64,000 nt of DNA from Prevotella sp. E13-17 (GTDB taxonomy: Bacteria; Bacteroidota; Bacteroidia; Bacteroidales; Bacteroidaceae): the NCBI RefSeq assembly GCF_022024035.1, contig NZ_CP091787.1, positions 1-64,000 of the forward strand. The letters run 5' to 3'. The notes below the pieces were generated by a model. That model did no database searches and was not told where the DNA came from. It was given only the letters and a program-made list of their open reading frames with translations. The stretch's first letter is position 1; every line of letters begins with the position of its first letter. A program made the position numbers and the translations under genes. Positions 60,466 through 64,000 of this stretch are shown one piece after another.

Positions 60466-61284
60466 ATGAACATGGTGAAAAGATTGTTTTCTCTTGTGTC
60501 CTGCCTGACTGTCGTAATGATGGTCAGTGCAGGACGCATTGATTCTAAGAAGGTGTTCAGCAAGGCCATGAACCGCGAGGTAGAGGTGACCATCGTGTCC
60601 CCTACTCAAGGCGATGGACCTTGTCCTGTGATATACCTGTTGCATGGCGCCTTCGGTCACGAACGGTCGTGGCTCGAGATACGTCCTGACTTGGTCGATG
60701 TGGCCGACCGCGAGCATGTCATCTTTGTGACACCTCGTGCCTATAACACCTGGTATTTCGACAGTCCCCGACATCCTGAGGTGCGCTACGAGACCTTCCT
60801 CTCTTCCGAACTCATCAGCTACGTCGATAGCCACTATCGCACCATCGCCACGCGGCAGGGACGTGCCATCACCGGACTCAGCATGGGTGGTCATGGTGCG
60901 CTCCACACGGCATTGCGCCATCCCGACATGTTTGGTGCTGTGGGCAGCACCAGCGGTGGCGTGGACTTCCGTCCGTTCCCTCAGAATTGGAACATCCAAG
61001 ACGAGTTGGGCGAGATGGCTGCCAACAAGCAGGTGTGGGACGAGCATGTCGCCGTGAACCTCATCGACCGCATCCAGAACCATCAGCTGGCCATCATCTT
61101 CGACTGTGGCGAAAGCGACTTCTTCCTGGAGGTCAACAAAGAACTGCACCAGCGCCTGCTGGGCCGTGGCATCGACCACGACTTCATTCAGCGTCCCGGC
61201 GGTCACAACAGTGAATATTGGGCGAATGCCATCGACTATCAGATTCTGTTTTTCCAAAAGTTTTTTCATCATAACAAACGCTAA
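60466..61284 (+). CDS. Alpha/beta-hydrolase esterase (esterase D/CE1-like)
   Basis: A 272-aa exported esterase. It has a signal peptide (LFSLVSCLTVVMMVSAG), VIYLLHGAFGHERSW (oxyanion region), nucleophile Ser in ITGLSMGGHGAL, Asp in CGESDFF and His in PGGHNSEYW. The layout matches the esterase D / CE1 group, including feruloyl and acetyl esterases. Substrate unknown; next to the SGNH enzyme it suggests removal of ester decorations. A later Met (60472) is an alternative start. Confidence 0.86.
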   Translation: MNMVKRLFSLVSCLTVVMMVSAGRIDSKKVFSKAMNREVEVTIVSPTQGDGPCPVIYLLHGAFGHERSWLEIRPDLVDVADREHVIFVTPRAYNTWYFDSPRHPEVRYETFLSSELISYVDSHYRTIATRQGRAITGLSMGGHGALHTALRHPDMFGAVGSTSGGVDFRPFPQNWNIQDELGEMAANKQVWDEHVAVNLIDRIQNHQLAIIFDCGESDFFLEVNKELHQRLLGRGIDHDFIQRPGGHNSEYWANAIDYQILFFQKFFHHNKR

Positions 61285-61287
61285 CTT

Positions 61288-63351
61288 ATGAATCGCAAAC
61301 GTTTCCTGTTTATCAATGTTGCCTTGTTGGCTGTGGCAGTCTGTCTCTGTTGGTCGTGCTACAAGATCACCCTTGTTGTCCAGGCTCACAGCATTGTCAA
61401 GGGCAATGTGTTCAATGGCAAGTTGGTCATCAAGGACACCAATAATACCGCTGGCGGTATGGAACATGTCTATGGTCTCTTTGGCATTCGTGTGCCTGAG
61501 GGGTGGGAGGTCGATGGGCAAATCGTGATGACTCAGGTGGCCAAGGCTACGACCGATACGGGCGACCCTGACTATAACCAAACCATCACGCGTAGCCTGG
61601 AGACGAGTCAGGCCTATACCGACCTGCTGAACCGCTGCTATCCGCGCAATGGTTATACGTGGTTGGGATTTGTCACCTCCAGCGACTTCAAGACGTTGCT
61701 CAGCGGCAATGATGCGGCAAAACGTGTGGACAGCATCTACGTAGATTTCACTATTGCTACCTCAAGTGACAAGACGGGTGTCTATTATCTGGACTATGTG
61801 GCAGGTCATATTGCTCACGACAAGGTCAACCAGATAGGTGCCGTGGACCGCGATTGGGCCACCCGTGTGGCTACCTTCCAGGCCGACAGCATCAGCAACT
61901 TCTATCTCACCGACACCAGCATCCGTGTCACGAATACAGATGGCAGCATGGACGAGCCTGGCGATCTGGAGTGGGCCACACCTGTTGAGTGGGACTTGGA
62001 GGCTATGCCCAATGCTACTTATGCCGGTACGGCTCGCGCCTACAAGGACTTGAAGTATAATAAGTTGTTCACACGTGCCCTCGGATGGAACGGCGGCGAC
62101 GGTGTGCTTACCGTGGGGCTGCCCAATGGCGATGTGCTGTGGACCTTCAACGACAGTTTTTATGGCGTTGTCAACGATCGTCTGCGTGCGCGTGGCAGTT
62201 GCAGCTTCCCGCGCAACAGCATCATGGTGCAGAAGTGTCGCGACGGCGTGCTGGGCGAGACGCCTCAGGACCTGGTGTGGCTGGCCGACTATGTCAACTG
62301 GACCGATGCTAGCGCTGACCGCTATTTCCATGCCCGTACACACCTGCGCCACCCCCAAGGCGAGAAGACCGATGCCGAGATTGCAGCCGGCGACATCGAC
62401 CAGACGAAGGTCTATTGGTCGGGCGATGGCACGGTCTATAACGGAAAGCTGCAGATGATATGGGTGGGCGTGGAGTCGGCCGAACTGCTCAACCTCGACG
62501 GTTCGCTGGCCACCTATAGCCTGGATGGCAACGAGCCCGAGGGTTACTATCTGCCCACCATTCCCGACTACCTGCCTCACGAGGGCGACTACCTCTATCG
62601 CGAGAGTCACACACCCAACAAGTTTGTGGGTCCTTGCGCCTATGGTTCCACCCTGTGGGAGGACGAAGATGGTCACTGCTATCTCTATGCCGTAGAAAAT
62701 ATGGGCACGGTGGTGGCACGTTCGCAGACCCGCGACCTCTATAGTCCTTGGCAATACTATATCAAGGATGCCAACGGACAGTGGAACTGGCAGGACACCT
62801 ATCCTACTGAGGAGGAGCGCCGTCGGTCCAACATCATGGCATCCAGCAGCTATGCCATCATGCTGCCATGGGTGTTCAAGCAGGGCGACTGGTATTTCAT
62901 GACGTCGCAGGCACCTATCTTCTCACCCGATGTCTATATCTATCGTTCCAGAACGCCTTACGGTCCTTTCGACGAGCGTAAGCTGCTGTTCCGCTTGCCC
63001 GACCATCTTGACAAGCTTGGGTCGCAAGCCTATCACTGGCTCTACATGGTGAACCTGCATCCAGCCCTCTCGCGCCAAGGCGAGCTGGTGTTCTCGACCA
63101 ATAGCGACCCCGATGATTTCTGGATGAACTTCAACGCCAGAGGTTCGGCCGACTACTATCGTCCGTTCTTCTATCGCGTGTTCGACTGGCAGAAGGTCTA
63201 TAGCGACCTGCCCACGTCAACATCGGTCGTTGCGCCTGTCGTCACAGACAGGGTTCACGACAACTCTTATTACAATCTGCAAGGGCAGCGCATCGATCAT
63301 CCTCGTCGCGGACTCTATATTAAAAACGGTAAAAAGGTCTTCATCAAGTGA
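61288..63351 (+). CDS. Secreted DUF5005-like beta-propeller protein with sorting-type tail
   Basis: A 687-aa exported protein, possibly a lipoprotein (Cys in CLCWSC). The N-terminal ~220 residues are a beta-rich module (GLFGIRVPEGWEVDGQIVM). From about 260 a propeller follows with LFTRALGWNGGDGVLTVGLP, DVLWTFNDSFYG and GKLQMIWVGVE, typical of DUF5005, which is related in fold to GH43/GH130-type propellers. The tail YYNLQGQRIDHPRRGLYIK then NGKKVFIK is the common Prevotella C-terminal signal. No proven activity; a glycan-binding protein or new glycosidase is possible. Its stop codon lies inside a terminator hairpin. Confidence 0.65.
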   Translation: MNRKRFLFINVALLAVAVCLCWSCYKITLVVQAHSIVKGNVFNGKLVIKDTNNTAGGMEHVYGLFGIRVPEGWEVDGQIVMTQVAKATTDTGDPDYNQTITRSLETSQAYTDLLNRCYPRNGYTWLGFVTSSDFKTLLSGNDAAKRVDSIYVDFTIATSSDKTGVYYLDYVAGHIAHDKVNQIGAVDRDWATRVATFQADSISNFYLTDTSIRVTNTDGSMDEPGDLEWATPVEWDLEAMPNATYAGTARAYKDLKYNKLFTRALGWNGGDGVLTVGLPNGDVLWTFNDSFYGVVNDRLRARGSCSFPRNSIMVQKCRDGVLGETPQDLVWLADYVNWTDASADRYFHARTHLRHPQGEKTDAEIAAGDIDQTKVYWSGDGTVYNGKLQMIWVGVESAELLNLDGSLATYSLDGNEPEGYYLPTIPDYLPHEGDYLYRESHTPNKFVGPCAYGSTLWEDEDGHCYLYAVENMGTVVARSQTRDLYSPWQYYIKDANGQWNWQDTYPTEEERRRSNIMASSSYAIMLPWVFKQGDWYFMTSQAPIFSPDVYIYRSRTPYGPFDERKLLFRLPDHLDKLGSQAYHWLYMVNLHPALSRQGELVFSTNSDPDDFWMNFNARGSADYYRPFFYRVFDWQKVYSDLPTSTSVVAPVVTDRVHDNSYYNLQGQRIDHPRRGLYIKNGKKVFIK

Positions 63352-63362
63352 AGACCTTTTTT
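63331..63362 (+). terminator. Terminator overlapping the end of the propeller gene
   Basis: A13-bp stem pairs 63331-63343 (AAAAAGGTCTTCA) with 63349-63361 (TGAAGACCTTTTT), followed by T residues. The stop codon TGA (63349-63351) is the first triplet of the 3' arm. Confidence 0.88.
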
Positions 63363-63445
63363 CGTATGTTCTATGCAGAAGCTTCGTTAATAATCGTATG
63401 ATTGCTGTTTTTTATAAATCAGATATCTTTTTAAGAAATAATGTA

Positions 63446-63453
63446 TACCTTTG
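63446..63453 (+). promoter_or_regulatory. Orphan -7 promoter element
   Basis: TACCTTTG with no gene within the next 400 nt. It may be a remnant promoter or drive a short RNA; nothing in the following sequence supports either. Confidence 0.3.
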
Positions 63454-63639
63454 CAATTGAACAAAGACCATCAGACATTAATTTAAATGTGTTTTTAATA
63501 AAAAAAAACAAGAAGTACATTGGGATTATAGGAATCCAGGAGTACCTTTAAATAAAATATGCAAATCCTTCTTAGACATGGTCGATAAGTTAGAGCCTTT
63601 ATGGAATACATAATCATCATGGAGCCTGATTTCGTATCG

Positions 63640-63698
63640 TTTGGCGGCGCTATTCACACCGAATAGTGCCGCTATTCTTTTGGTTTGGCGCTGCTATT
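63640..63698. repeat. Short inverted and direct repeats (GGCGCTATT / AATAGTGCC)
   Basis: GGCGCTATTC and GAATAGTGCC form an imperfect inverted repeat, followed by GCTATTC and GGCGCTGCTATTG. The TAGTGCC word is shared with the direct units at 5945-6010. The rest of 63352-63775 is AT-rich and shows no gene. Confidence 0.5.
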
Positions 63699-63775
63699 GA
63701 CTCGCAAGAGTCAGGATGTTCGGATGAATCAGTATAATAATAACTATTAATTTTTGCACGGAAATCAAAGAATTA

Positions 63776-63807
63776 TTTGGTATTCTGTGCAAGATTTTGT
63801 AGATTTG
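63776..63807 (+). promoter_or_regulatory. Promoter of the DUF2442-like gene
   Basis: TTTG (63776-63779), exactly 20 nt, TAGATTTG (63800-63807): canonical Bacteroidota promoter. Confidence 0.75.
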
Positions 63808-63863
63808 TAGCGAATAGTATCCAAAACATAAGTTGAATGAAATAAAGAAAATAGTAGAAAAAT

Positions 63864-64000
63864 ATGCAGACAGATTTAAGGAACAATTCAAGCAGCACAT
63901 CGGCAAGCGTATTGATGATTAATGCGCAAGGCATTATGCTTTCTGTGCTTGGTAATGATTATTTCCTATCCTATAATCGTATACCTTGGATGAAAGATGC
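63864..64000 (+). CDS. Partial DUF2442-like protein, cut by the window end
   Basis: The 45 visible codons start MQTDLRNNSSSTSASVLMIN and continue with AQGIMLSVLGNDYFLSYNRI and PWMKDA, running past position 64000. The GIMLSV..NDYFLSYN..PW pattern resembles DUF2442 proteins, small proteins often paired with DUF4160 in accessory gene pairs. A full promoter lies 57 nt upstream. An overlapping frame (63833-63922, TTG start, 29 residues LNEIKKIVEKYADRFKEQFK...) could be a short leader or upstream gene. Identification is by pattern only. Confidence 0.5.
   Translation, partial: MQTDLRNNSSSTSASVLMINAQGIMLSVLGNDYFLSYNRIPWMKD

Overview
The window looks like a chromosomal segment from a Prevotella-type member of the Bacteroidota. 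Promoters follow the TAnnTTTG pattern (several with a TTTG 20 nt upstream) and Shine-Dalgarno sites are absent. There are SusC/SusD pairs, a hybrid two-component regulator, a smalltalk/HU cassette, and the NG(K)K-type C-terminal tails common on Prevotella secreted proteins. The genus is inferred, not proven.

Layout. 1-248: a cluster of DnaA-box-like sites ahead of a TrmH-family methyltransferase gene. 745-5715 (minus): envelope and housekeeping genes (GT9 glycosyltransferase, DUF4254, patatin/beta-barrel protein, RteC-like protein, HU-like protein). 5834-6010: a cluster of about eight 22-nt palindromic or direct repeat units between divergent genes, followed by an EamA transporter. 7021-9191: accessory patch with a AAA+/nuclease-type ATPase bracketed by a 44-bp direct repeat, two GGGCGGAAAC hairpins, and a broken rhuM copy. 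9247-12381 (minus): GH32 fructanase plus DUF4960 protein, a fragment of a fructan locus without SusC/SusD.

12527-20377: defence locus. It holds rhuM, a type II-C CRISPR array of ten 48-nt repeats (plus strand), then cas2, cas1 and cas9 on the minus strand converging on the array, and a tracrRNA gene diverging from cas9. Each repeat contains a Bacteroidota promoter motif (GTTG, 19 nt, TATCTTTG), so each spacer probably has its own start site. The promoters of the intact and broken rhuM copies are near copies of this CRISPR repeat, which is the most unusual feature of the window. 20377-22027: a 64-bp tandem hairpin repeat and a REP-associated (RAYT-type) transposase.

22173-23270: M15 peptidase, HU-like protein and smalltalk peptide in one operon. 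23423-58381: a large polysaccharide utilisation locus aimed at mannose-rich glycans. It has a hybrid two-component sensor, a secreted protein, a DUF4105/Lnb-like membrane protein, GH38, GH92, GH2 and GH78, then SusD, two accessory proteins, SusC, SusD, SusC, and finally GH92, GH92, GH130 and GH31. The enzymes would strip alpha-mannose (GH38, GH92), beta-mannose (GH2, GH130), rhamnose (GH78) and alpha-glucose-type caps (GH31), while SusC/D import the products. One GH92 has Gln where the catalytic acid Glu is expected. 58535-63351: ECF sigma factor, SGNH hydrolase, esterase and a DUF5005-like propeller protein. 63352-64000: repeat-like DNA, a canonical promoter, and a DUF2442-like gene that runs off the end.

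All calls were made by eye from sequence motifs. No database search was possible.
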